This document shows, piece by piece, positions 10,318-20,700 of a stretch of 64,000 nt of DNA; the stretch's first letter is position 1, and each line of letters starts with the position of its first letter. Position numbers and translations under genes: made by a program. Origin of the DNA: Dama dama. Lineage: Eukaryota; Chordata; Mammalia; Artiodactyla; Cervidae. The notes under the pieces were generated by a model, which was given only the letters and a program-made list of their open reading frames with translations, was not told the DNA's origin and ran no database searches. Location of the stretch: positions 3,286,001 through 3,350,000 of the forward strand of contig NW_026870889.1 in assembly GCF_033118175.1 (NCBI RefSeq), written 5' to 3'.

Positions 10318-12697
10318 AGGCCGGTTTGCAAGCACTCCCGCCCGCTGTTCCCGCCAGGCACGCACAATGCTCCCAAGCCCGGGAGAAAAGCGCTTCGGGG
10401 TGGTGCTCTCACCGGGCCCTTGCCCCTGAGCCTGGGGGCCAGGCAGGGGGAACACACTCCCAGGCCAAGGCAGAACGACATGCACACGTCTGTTCCTGCC
10501 CCCTACACCGGCAGAGAGCTCGGGGGAGCCAGAGACAGCCAGGCTGCTGCTGGGCTGGCCGCCTGTGTGGGACGGGGCAGAGCCGACCTAGGGGCAAGTT
10601 GGGCCTCTTGCTCTCCCTGCTGCCCTGAGGCTGCTGGGTCAAAGAGGTCTTGGGCATCCAGCCCTTTGCTGGTCCCTTCCCTCTGACGAGGCCCTCTGAG
10701 CTCCAGCACCTTGCAGTGTGGAGACAGCCCCTGCCAGCAACCTCCTCTCCAAGGAGGCCTCAACCGAGGCCTAGGCCCAGGGGAAAGGCACCAGCGGGGA
10801 TGAGCCTGGGGAGGCGCCCGGGGATGTCTGGACCCAGTCCCCGCAGCCTGCCCCTTGGTGGGGCAGTACCCCCGGAGGCCAGGAAGGTCTGGGCAAGGCT
10901 GGCCAGGGGCAGGGGCCCTGCTGGGTCCTGCCCCTGGCCTCTGGGGCCTCTGAGCACAACCGGCCCTCTCCCACTGGAAGACCTCCCCGGCTGCCTCCAA
11001 AGTCCTGTTTGCAAACACTCCCGCCCGCTGTTCACGCCAGGCTCGCACAATGCTCCCAAGCCCGGGAGAAAAGCGCATTGGGGTGGTTCTCTCTCCGGGC
11101 CCTTGCCCCTGAGCCTGGGGGCAAGGCACGGGGAACACACTCCCTGGCCAAGGCAGAACCACATGCCCACGTCTGTTCCTGTCCCCTGCACCGGCAGAGA
11201 GCTTGGGGGAGCCAGAGTCTGGCAGGCAGCTGCTGGGTTGGCTGCCTGTGTGGGAAGGGGCAGAGCCGACCTAGGGGCAAGTTGGGCCTCTTGCTCTCCC
11301 TGCTGCCCTGAGGCTGCTGGGCCAAAGACATCTTGGGCATCCAGCCCGTTACTGGTCCCTTCCCTCTGACGAGGCCCTCTGAGCTCCAGCACCTTGAAGT
11401 GTGGAGACAGCCCCTGCCAGCAACCTCCTCTCCAAGGAGGCCTCAACCGAGGCCTAGGCCCAGGGGAAAGGCACCAGGGGGGATGAGCCTGGGGAGGCAC
11501 CCGAGCATGTCTGGACCCAGTCCCCGCAGCCTGCCCCTTGGTGGGGCAGTACCCCCGGAGGCCAGGAAGGTCTGGGCAAGGCTGGCCAGGGGCAGGGGCC
11601 CTGCTGGGTCCTGCCCCTGGCCTGTGGGGCCTCTGAGCACAACCGGCCCTCTCCCACTGGAAGACCTCCCCGGCTGCCTCCAAAGGCCGGTTTGCAAGCG
11701 CTCCCGCCCACTGTTCCCATCAGGCGTGCACAATGCTCCCAAGCCCGGGAGAAAAGCGCATCAGGGTGGTGCTCTCTCCGGGCCCTTGACCCTGAGCCTG
11801 GGGTCAAGGCACGGTGTCCACACTCCCAGGCCAAGTCAGAACCACATGCCCACGTCTGTTCCTGCCCCCTGCACCGGCAGAGAGCTCGGGGGAGCCAGAG
11901 TCTGTCAGGCAGCTGCTGGGCTGGCCGCCTGTGTGGGAAGGGGCAGAGCCGACCTAGGGGCAAGTTGGGCCTCTTGCTCTCCCTGCTGCCCTGAGGCTGC
12001 TGGGCCAAAGAGGTCTTGGGCATCCATCCCGTTGCTGGTCCTTTCCCTCTGACGAGGCCCTCTGAGCTCCAGCACCTTGCAGTGTGGAGACAGCCCCTGC
12101 TAGCAACCTCCTCTCCAAGGAGGCCTCAACCGAGGCCTAGGCCCAGGGGAAAGGCACCAGCGGGGATGAGCCTGGGGAGGCGCCCGGGCATGTCTGGGCC
12201 CATTCCCCGCAGCCTACCCCTTGGTGGGGCTGTAACGCCGGAGGCAGGAAGGTCTGGGCAAGGCTGGCCAGGGGCAGGGGCCCTGCTGGGTCCTGCCCCT
12301 GGCCTGTGGGGCCTCTGAGCACAACCGGCCCTCTCCCACTGGAAGACCTCCCCGGCTGCCTCCAAAGGCCGGTTTGCAAGCACTCCCGCCCACTGTTCCC
12401 ACCAAGCGTGCACAATTCTCCCAAGCCTGGGAGAAAAGCGCTTCGGGGTGGTGCTCTCTCCGGGCCCTTGCCCCTGAACCTGGGGGCCAGGCAGTTGGTC
12501 CACACTCGGAGACCAAGGCAGAACCACATGCACACGCGTGTTCCTGACCCCTGCACCGGTAGAGAGCTCGGGGGAGCCAGAGTCTGTCAGGCAGCTGCTG
12601 GGCTGGCCGCCTGTGTGGGAAGGGGCAGAGCCGACCTAGGGGCAAGTTGGGCCTCTTCCTCTCCCTGCTGCCCTGAGGCTGCTGGGCCAAAGAGGTC

Positions 12698-13377
12698 TTG
12701 GGCATCCAGCCCCTTGCTGGTCCCTTCCCTCTGATGAGGCCCTCTGAGCTCCAGCACCTTGCAGTGTGGAGACAGCCCCTGCCAGCAACCTCTTCTCCAA
12801 GGAGGCCTCAACCGAGGCCTAGGCCTAGGGGAAAGGCACCAGCGGGGATGAGCCTGGGGAGGCGCCCGGCCATGTCTGGACCCAGTCCCCGCAGCCTGCC
12901 CCTTGGTGGGGCAGTACCCCCGGAAGCCAGGAAGGTCTCGGCAAGGCTGCCAGGGGCAGGGACACTGCTGGGTCCTGCCCCTGGCCTGTTGGGCGTCTGA
13001 GCACAACCGGCCCTCTCCCGCTGGAAGACCTCCCCGTCTGCCTCCAAAAGACGGTTTGCAAGCACTCCCACCCGCTGTTCCCCCAGGCACGCACAATGCT
13101 CCCAAGCCCGGGAGAAAAGCGCTTCGGGGTGGTGCTCTCTCCGGGCCCTTGCCCCTGAGCCTGGGGCCAGGCAGTGGGAACACACTCCCAGGCCAATGGA
13201 GAACGACATGCACACGTCTGTTCCTGCCCCCTACACCGGCAGAGAGCTCGGGGGAGCCAGAGACTGCCAGGCTGCGGCTGGGCTGGCTGCCTGTGTGGGA
13301 CGGGGCGGAGCCGACCTAGGGGCAAGTTGGGCCTCTTGCTCTCCCTGCTGCCCTGAGGCTGCTGGGTCAAAGAGGTC
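12698..13377 (+). repeat. 680-bp unit with three diagnostic one-base deletions
   Basis: The unit is 3 bp short because of CTGCC for CTGGCC, TTCCCCCAGG for TTCCCGCCAGG, and CCTGGGGCCAGG for CCTGGGGGCCAGG. The unit at 31527-32206, exactly 18,829 bp away, has the same three deletions. This confirms that the two regions are copies and not merely similar units. Confidence 0.85.
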
Positions 13378-15541
13378 TTGGGCATCCAGCCCTTTGCTGG
13401 TGCCTTCCCTCTGACGAGGCCCTCTGAGCTCCAGCACCTTGCAGTGTGGAGACAGCCCCTGCCAGCAACCTCCTCTCCAAAGAGGCCTCAACCGAGGACT
13501 ACACCCAGGGGAAAGGCACCAGCGGGGATGATCCTGGGGAGGCGCACGGACATGTCTGGACCCAGTCTCCGCAGCCTGCCCCTTGGTGGGGCAGTACCCC
13601 CGGAGGCCAGAAAGGTCTGGGCAAGTCTGGCCAGGGGCAGGGGCCCTGCTGGGTCCTGACCCTGGCCTGTGGGGCCTCTGAGCACAACCGGCCCTCTCCC
13701 ACTGGAAGACCTCCCCGGCTGCCTCCAAAGTCCTGTTTGCAAACACTCCCGCCCGCTGTTCACGTCAGGCTCGCACAATGCTCCCAAGCCCGGGAGAAAA
13801 GGACTTCGGAGTGGTGCTCTCTCCGGGCCCTTGCCCCTGAGCCTGGGGGCAAGGCAGGGGGAACACACTCCCAGGCCAAGGCAGAACCACATGCCCACGT
13901 CTGTTCCTGTCCCCTGCACCGGCAGAGAGCTTGGGGGAGCCAGAGTCTGTCAGGCAGGTGCTGGGTTGGCCGCCTCTGTGGGAAGGGGCAGAGCCGACCT
14001 AGGGGCAAGATGGGCCTCTTGCTCTCCCTGCTGCCCTGAGGCTGCTGGGCCAAAGACGTCTTGGGCATCCAGCCCCTCGCTGGTCCCTTCACTCTGACGA
14101 GGCCCTCTGAGCTCCAGCACCTTGCAGTGTGGAGACAGCCCCTGCCAGCAACCTCCTCTCCAAGGAGGCCTCAACCGAGGCCTAGGCCCAGGGGAAAGGC
14201 ACCAGAGGGGATGAGCCAGGGGAGGCGCCCGAGCATGTCTGGACACAGTTCCCGCCGCCTGCCCCTTGGTGGGGCAGTACCCCCGGAGGCCAGGAAGGGC
14301 TGGGCAAGGCTGGCCAGGGGCAGGGGCCCTGCTGGGTCCTGCCCCTGGCCTGTGGGGCCTCTGCGCACAACCGGCCCTCTCCCACTGATAGACCTCCCCG
14401 GCTGCCTCCAAAGGCTGGTTTGCAAGCACTCAATCCCGCTGTTCACGCCAGCTGCGGACAATGCTCCCAAGCCCGGGAGAAAAGCATTTTGGGGTGGTGC
14501 TCACTCCGGGCTTTGGAAGACCTCCCCGGCTGCCTCCAAGGCCGGTTTGCAAGCACTTCTGCCTGCTGTTCCCGCCACCCGCGCACAATGCTCCCAAGCC
14601 CGGGAGAAAAGCTTTTCGGGGTGGTGTTCTCTCTGGACCCAAGAAAGACCTCCCGGGCTGCCCCCAAATGCCGGTTTGCAAGCACTCCCACTCACTGTTC
14701 CCGCCATCCGTGCAAATGCTCCAAGCCCAGGAGAAAAGCCCTTCAGGGTGGTGCTCTCTCCCGGCCCTTGGAAGACCTCCCCGGCTGCCTCCAAAGGCTG
14801 GATTTCAAGTACTCCCTCCCGCTGTCCCGCCAGCCGCACACAATGCTCCCAATCACGGGAGAAAAGCGCTTCGGGGTGGTGCTCTCTACGGGCCCTTGGA
14901 AGACCTCCCCGTTTGTCTCCAAAGGCCGGTTTGCAAGCACTCATGCCCGCTGTTCCCGCCAGCCGCGCACAATGCTCCCAAGCCTAGGAGAAAAGCGCTT
15001 CGGGGTGGTGCTCTCTCCCGGCCCTTGGAAGACCTCCCCGGCTGCCTCCAAAGGCCGGTTTGCAAGCACTCAATCCCGCTGTTCCCGCCAGCCGCGCACA
15101 ATGCTCCCAAGCCCGGGAGAAAAGCGCTTCGGGGTGGTGCTCTCTCCGGGCCCTTGGAAGACCTCCCAAGCTGCCTCCAAAGGCCGGTTTGCAAGCACTC
15201 CCGCCCGCTGTTCCCGCCAGCCTCGCACAATGCTCCCAAGCCCGGGAGAAAAGCGCTTCGGGGTGGTGTTCTCTCCGTGCCAATGGAGGACCTCCCTGGC
15301 TGCCCCCAAAGGCCAGTTTGCAAGCACTCCCACTCGCTGTTCCCGCCAGCCACGCACAATCCTCCAAAACCCCGGAGAAAAGCGCTTCGGGGTGGTGTTC
15401 TCTCCGTGCCCATGGAAGACCTCCCGGGGTGCCCCCAAAGGCCGGTTTGGAAGCACTCCCACTCGCTGTTCCCGCCATCCGCGCAAAATGCTCCCAAGCC
15501 CGGGAGAAAAGCATTTTGGGGTGGTGCTCACACCGGGCCCT

Positions 15542-16313
15542 GGAAGACCTCCCCGGCTGCCTCCAAAGGACGGTTTTCAAGCACTCCTGCCTGCTGTTCC
15601 CGCCACCCGCGCACAATGCTCCCAATCCTGGGAGAAAAGCGCTTCGGGGTGGTGCTCTCTACAGGCCCTTGGAAGACCTCCCCGGCTGCCTCCAAAGGCC
15701 GGTTTGCAAGGACTCCTTCCTGCTGTTCCCGCCAGCCACGCACAATGCTCCCAAGCCCGGGAGAAAAGCATTTTGGGGTGGTGCTCACACCGGGCCCTGG
15801 AAGACCTCCCCGGCTGCCTCCAAAGGACGGTTTTCAAGCACTCCTGCCTGCTGTTCCCGCCACCCGCGCAAAATGCTCCCAAGCCCGGGAGAAAAGCGCT
15901 TCGGGGTGGTGCTCTCTACAGGCCCTTGGAAGACCTCCCCGGCTGCCTCCAAAGGCCGGTTTGCAAGGACTCCTTCCTGCTGTTCCCGCCAGCCACGCAC
16001 AATGCTCCCAAGCCCGGGAGAAAAGCATTTTGGGGTGGTGCTCACACCGGGCCCTGGAAGACCTCCCCGGCTGCCTCCAAAGGACGGTTTTCAAGCACTC
16101 CTGCCTGCTGTTCCCGCCACCCGCGCAGAATGCTCCCAAGCGCGGGAGAAAAGCGCTTCGGGGTGGTGCTCTCTACAGGCCCTTGGAAGACCTCCCCGGC
16201 TGCCTCCAAAGGCCGGTTTGCAAGGACTCCTTCCTGCTGTTTCCGCCAGCCATGCACAATGCTCCCAAGCCCGGGAGAGAAGCATTTTGGGGTGGTGCTC
16301 TCTACAGGCCCTT
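15542..16313 (+). repeat. P-Q dimers (257/258 bp) inside block 1
   Basis: Two monomer types alternate three times. Type P has GACGGTTTTCAAGCACTCC and ends CTCTACAGGCCCTT. Type Q has GGTTTGCAAGGACTCC and usually CATTTTGGGGTGG, ending CACACCGGGCCCT. Dimers start at 15542, 15799 and 16056. A related three-monomer set (16056, 16185, 16314) follows before the next P-like copy at 16442, giving a 386-bp step. This is a second repeat level inside the block. Confidence 0.85.
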
Positions 16314-16699
16314 GGAAGACCTCCCCGGCTGCCTCCAGTGGCCAGTTTGCAAGCACTCATGCCCGCTGTTCCCACCAGCCGCGCACAATGCTCCCAAGCC
16401 CGGGAGAAAAGCTTTTTGGGGTGGTGCTCACACCGGGCCCTGGAAGACCTCCCCGGCTGCCTGCAAAGGCCGGTTTTCAAGCACTCCTGCCTGCTGTTCC
16501 TGCCACCCGCGCACAATACTCCCAAGCCCGGGAGAAAAGCGCTTCGGGGTGGTGCTCTCTACAGGCCCTTGGAAGACCTCGCCGGCTGCCTCCAAAGGCC
16601 GGTTTGCAAGGACTCCTTCCTGCTGTTCCCGCCAGCCACGCAGAATGCTCCCAAGCCCGGGAGAAAAGTGCTTCGGGGTGGTGATCTCTCCGGGCCCTT

Positions 16700-17215
16700 G
16701 GAAGTCGTCCCCGGCTGCCTCCAAAGGCCGGTTTGCAAGCACTCATGCCCGTTGTTCCCACCAGCCGCGCACAATGCTCCCAAGGCCGGGAGAAAAGCAT
16801 TTTGGGGTGGTGCTCACTCCGGGCCCTTGGAAGACCTCCCCGGCTGCCTCCAAAGGCTAGTTTGCAAGCAGTCCTGCCTGCTGTTCCCGCCAGCCGCGCA
16901 CAATGCTCCCAAGCCCGGGAGAAAAGCGCTTCGGGGTGGTGCTCTCTCCGGGCCCTTGGAAGACGTCCACGGCTGCCTCCAAAGGCCGGTTTGCAAGCAC
17001 TCATGCCCGTTGTTCCCACCAGCCGCGCACAATGCTCCCAAGCCCGGGAGAAAAGCATTTTGGGGTGGTGCTCACTCCGGGCCCTTGGAAGACCTCCCCG
17101 GCTGCCTCCAAAGGCCAGTTTGCAAGCAGTCCTGCCTGCTGTTCCCGCCAGCCGCGCACAATGTTCCCAAGCCCGGGAGAAAAGCGCTTCGGGGTGGTGC
17201 TCTCTCCGGGCACTT
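16700..17215 (+). repeat. Two S-T dimers of 258 bp in block 1
   Basis: The S copy (ACTCATGCCCGTTGTTCCCAC, opened with a GAAGTCGTCC or GAAGACGTCC variant) alternates with the T copy (GCAAGCAGTCCTGCCTGC) at 16700, 16829, 16958 and 17087. Blocks 3 and 5 also have two such dimers, and block 4 has three. Confidence 0.85.
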
Positions 17216-17730
17216 TCAAGACCTCCCCGGCTGCCTCCAAAGGCCGGTTTGTAAGTACTCATTCCCGCTGCTTCCGCCAGCCACGCACAATGCTCCCATG
17301 CCCGGGAGAAAAGCATTTTGGGGTGGTGCTCTCTCCGGGCCCTTGGAAGACCTCCCGGGCTGCCTCCAAAGGCCGGTTTGCAAGCATTCATGTCCGTTGT
17401 TCCCGACAGCCGCACACAATGCTCCCAAGCCCGAGAGAAAAGCATTTTGGGGTGGTGATCAGTCCGGCCCTTGGAAGACCTCCCCGGCTGCCTCCAAAGG
17501 ACAGTTTGCAAGCACTCATGCCCGCTGTTCCCGCCAGCCGCGCACAATGATCCCAAGACCGTGAGAAAAGCGCTTCGGGGTGGTGTTCTCTCAGGGACCA
17601 TGGAGGACCTCCCCGGCTGCCCCCAAAGGCCGGTTTGCAAGCATTCCCACTCGCTGTTCCCGCCAGGCACACACAATGTTCCAAAACCCCGGAGAAAAGC
17701 GCTTCGGGGTGGTGGTCTCTCCGGGCCCCT

Positions 17731-20700
17731 GCCCCTGAGCCTGGGGGCCAGGCAGGGGATCCACAGTCCCAGGCCAAGGCAGAACCACATGCACACGTCT
17801 GTTCCTGCCCCCTCCACCGGCAGAGAGCTGGGGGGAGCCAGAGTCTGTCAGGCAGCTGCTGGGCTGGCCGCCTGTGTGGGAAGGGGCAGAGCCGACCTAG
17901 GGGCAAGTTGGGCCTCTTGCTCTCCCTGCTGCCCTGAGGCTGCTGGGCCAAAGAGGTCTTGGGCATCCAGCCCCTTGCTGGTCCCTTCCCTCTGACGAGG
18001 CCCTCTGAGCTCCAGCACCTTGCAGTGTGGAGACAGCCCCTGCCAGCAACCTCCTCTCCAAGGAGGCCTCAACCGAGGCCTAGGCCCAGGGGAAAGGCAC
18101 CAGCGGAGATGAGCCAGTGGAGGCGCACGGGCATGTCTGGACCCAGTCCCCGCAGCCTGCCCCTTGGTGGGGCAGTACCCCCGGAGGCCAGGAAGGTCTG
18201 GGCAAGGCTGCGAGAGGCAGGGGCCCTGCTGGGTCGTGCCCCTGGCCTGTGGGGCGTCTGAGCACAACCGGCACTCTCCCGCTGGAAGACCTCCCCGTCT
18301 GCCTCCAAAGGCCGGTTTGCAAGCACTCCCGCCCGCTGTTCCCGCCAGGCACGCACAATGCTCCCAAGCCCGGGAGAAAAGCGCTTCGGGGTGGTGCTCT
18401 CTCCGGGCCCTTGCCCCTGAGCCTGGGGGCCAGGCAGTTGGAACACACTCCCAGGCCAATGCAGAACGACATGCACACGTCTGTTCCTGCCCCCTACACC
18501 GGCAGAGAGCTCGGGGGAGCCAGAGACTGCCAGGCTGCTGCTGGGCTGGCTGCCAGTGTGGGACGGGGCAGAGCCGACCTAGGGGCAAGTTGGGCCTCTT
18601 GCTCTCCCTGCTGCCCTGAGGCTGCTGGGTCAAAGAGGTCTTGGGCATCCAACCCTTTGCTGGTCCCTTCCCTCTGACGAGGCCCTCTGAGCTCCAGCAC
18701 CTTGCAGTGTGGAGACAGCTCCTGCCAGCAACCTCCTCTCCAAAGAGGCCTCAACCGAGGCCTACGCCTAGGGGAAAAGCACCAGCGGGGATGATCCTGG
18801 GGAGGCGCACGGACATGTCTGGACCCAGTCCCCGCAGCCTGCCCCTTGGTGGGGCAGTACCCCCGGAGGCCAGGAAGGTCTGGGCAAGGCTGGCCAGGGG
18901 CAGGGTCCCTGCTGGGTCCTGCCCCTGGCCTGTGAGGCCTCTGAGCACAACCGGCCCTCTCCCACTGGAAGACCTCCCCAGCTGCCTCCAAAGTCCTGTT
19001 TGCAAACACTGCCGCCCGCTGTTCACGTCAGGCTCGCACAATGCTCCCAAGCCCGGGAGAAAAGCGCTTCGGGGTGGTGCTCTCTCCGGGCCCTTGCCCC
19101 TGAGCCTGGGGGCCAGGCAGTGTGTCCACACTCCCAGACCAAGGCAGAACCACATGCACACGTCTGTTCCTGACCCCTGCACCGGCAGAGAGCTCGGGGG
19201 AGCCAGAGTCTGTCAGGCAGGTGCTGGGCTGGCCGCCTGTGTGGGAAGGGGCAGAGCCGACCTAGGGGCAAGTTGGGCCTCTTGCTCTCCCTGCTGCCCT
19301 GAGGCTGCTGGGCCAAAGAGGTCTTGGGCATCCAGCCCCTTGCTGGTCCCTTCCCGCTGACGAGGCCCTCTGAGCTCCAGCACCTTGCAGTGTGGAGACA
19401 GCCCCTGCCAGCAACCTCCTCTCCAATGAGGCCTCAACCGAGGCCTAGGCCCAGGGGAAAGGCACCAGCGGGGATGAGCCTGGGGAGGCGCCCGGGCATG
19501 TCTGGACCCAGTCCCCGCAGCCTGCCCCTTGGTGGGGCAGTACCCCCGGAGGCCAGGAAGTTCTGGGCAAGGCTGGCCAGGGGCAGGGGCCCTGCTGGGT
19601 CCTGCCCCTGGCCTGTGGGGCCTCTGAGCACAACCGGCCCTCTCCCACTGGAAGAACTCCCCGGCTCCCTCCAAAGGCCAGTTTGCCAACACTCCCGCCC
19701 GCTGTTCCCGCCAGGCACGCACAATGCTCCCAAGCCTGGGAGAAAAGCGCTTCGGGGTGGTTCTCTCCTCGGGCCCTTGCCCCTGAGCCTGGGGTCCAGG
19801 CAGTTGGTACACACTCCCAGACCAAGGCAGAACCACATGCACACGTCTGTTCCTGACCCCTGCACCGGCAGAGAGTTCGGGGGAGCCAGAGTCTGTCAGG
19901 CACGTGCTGGGCTGGCCGCCTGTGTGGGAAGGGGCAGAGCCGACCTAGGGGCAAGTTGGGCCTCTTCCTCTCCCTGCTGCCCTGAGGCTGCTGGGCCAAA
20001 GAGGTCTTGGGCATCCAGCCCCTTGCTGGTCCCTTCCCTCTGACGAGGCCCTCTGAGCTCCAGCACCTTGCAGTGTGGAGACAGCCCCTGCCAGCAACAT
20101 CCTCTCCAAGGAGGCCTCAACCGAGGCCTAGGCCCAGGGGAAAGGCACCAGCGGGGATGAGCCTGGGGAGGCGCCCGGGCATGTCTGGACCCAGTCCCCG
20201 CAGCCTGCCCCTGGTGGGGCAGTACCCCCGGAAGCCAGGAAGATCTGGGCAAGGCTGGCCAGGGGCAGGGGCCCTGCTGGGTCCTCCCCATGGCCTGTGG
20301 GGCCTCTGAGCACAACCGGCCCTCTCCCACTGGAAGACCTCCCCGGCTGCCTCCAAAGGCCGGTTTGCAAGCACTCCCGCCCACTGTTCCCGCCAGGCGC
20401 GCACAATGCTCCCAAGCCCGGGAGAAAAGCGCTTCGGGGTGGTGCTCTCTCCGGGCCCTTGCCCCTGAGCCTGTGGGCAAGGCAGGGGGATCACACTCCC
20501 AGACCAAGGCAGAAACACATGCACACGTCTGTTCCTGTCCCCTGCACCGGCAGAGAGCTCGGGGGAGCCAGAGTCTCTCAGGCAGGTGCTGGGCTGGCCG
20601 CCTGTGTGGGAAGGGGCAGAGCCGACCTAGGGGCAAGTTGGGCCTCTTGCTCTCCCTGCTGCCCTGAGGCTGCAGGGCCAAAGACGTCTTGGGCATCCAG

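Larger units (their letters stand above)
1..14386 (+). repeat. Segment A: run of normal ~683-bp units
   Basis: A partial unit (1-412) is followed by units starting at 413, 1096, 1779, 2462, 3143, 3826, 4508, 5191, 5874, 6557, 7239, 7921, 8603, 9286, 9968, 10650, 11333, 12016, 12698, 13378 and 14061. The last one is the left arm of the first expanded unit. Spacing is 683 or 682 bp, except 681 (2462-3142) and 680 (12698-13377). Each unit holds one 129-bp module M. Some units (partial first, 7921, 9968, 12698) carry a one-base-shorter CTGCCAGGGGCAGG instead of CTGGCCAGGGGCAGG, followed by the GGGCGTCTGAG / CCCGCTGG haplotype or a near variant of it. Confidence 0.95.
14387..17730 (+). repeat. Block 1: 26 tandem copies of module M
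   Basis: Copies start at 14387, 14515, 14643, 14770, 14898, 15027, 15156, 15285, 15414, 15542, 15671, 15799, 15928, 16056, 16185, 16314, 16442, 16571, 16700, 16829, 16958, 17087, 17216, 17345, 17473 and 17602. Seventeen are 129 bp, eight are 128 and one is 127. The parent unit is 14061-17958 (3,898 bp against 683). Entry is from a unit ending CCCACTGATAGACC, unlike the other four blocks. The first copy carries AAGCACTCAATCCCG and CATTTTGGGG, as in all blocks. Exit is TCTCTCCGGGCCCCT joined to GCCCCTGAGCC. The 1-bp length changes shift the reading frame repeatedly, which argues against coding. Confidence 0.96.

Noticed and set aside
14387..17730. CRISPR array
   Set aside because: The 127-129 bp copies abut each other with no unique spacers, and no cas genes occur. 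This is ordinary tandem repetition.
14387..17730. Zinc-finger gene cluster, suggested by regular periodicity and GEK-like translated motifs
   Set aside because: The period is 43 codons, not 28, and the paired Cys and His spacing of C2H2 fingers is absent.
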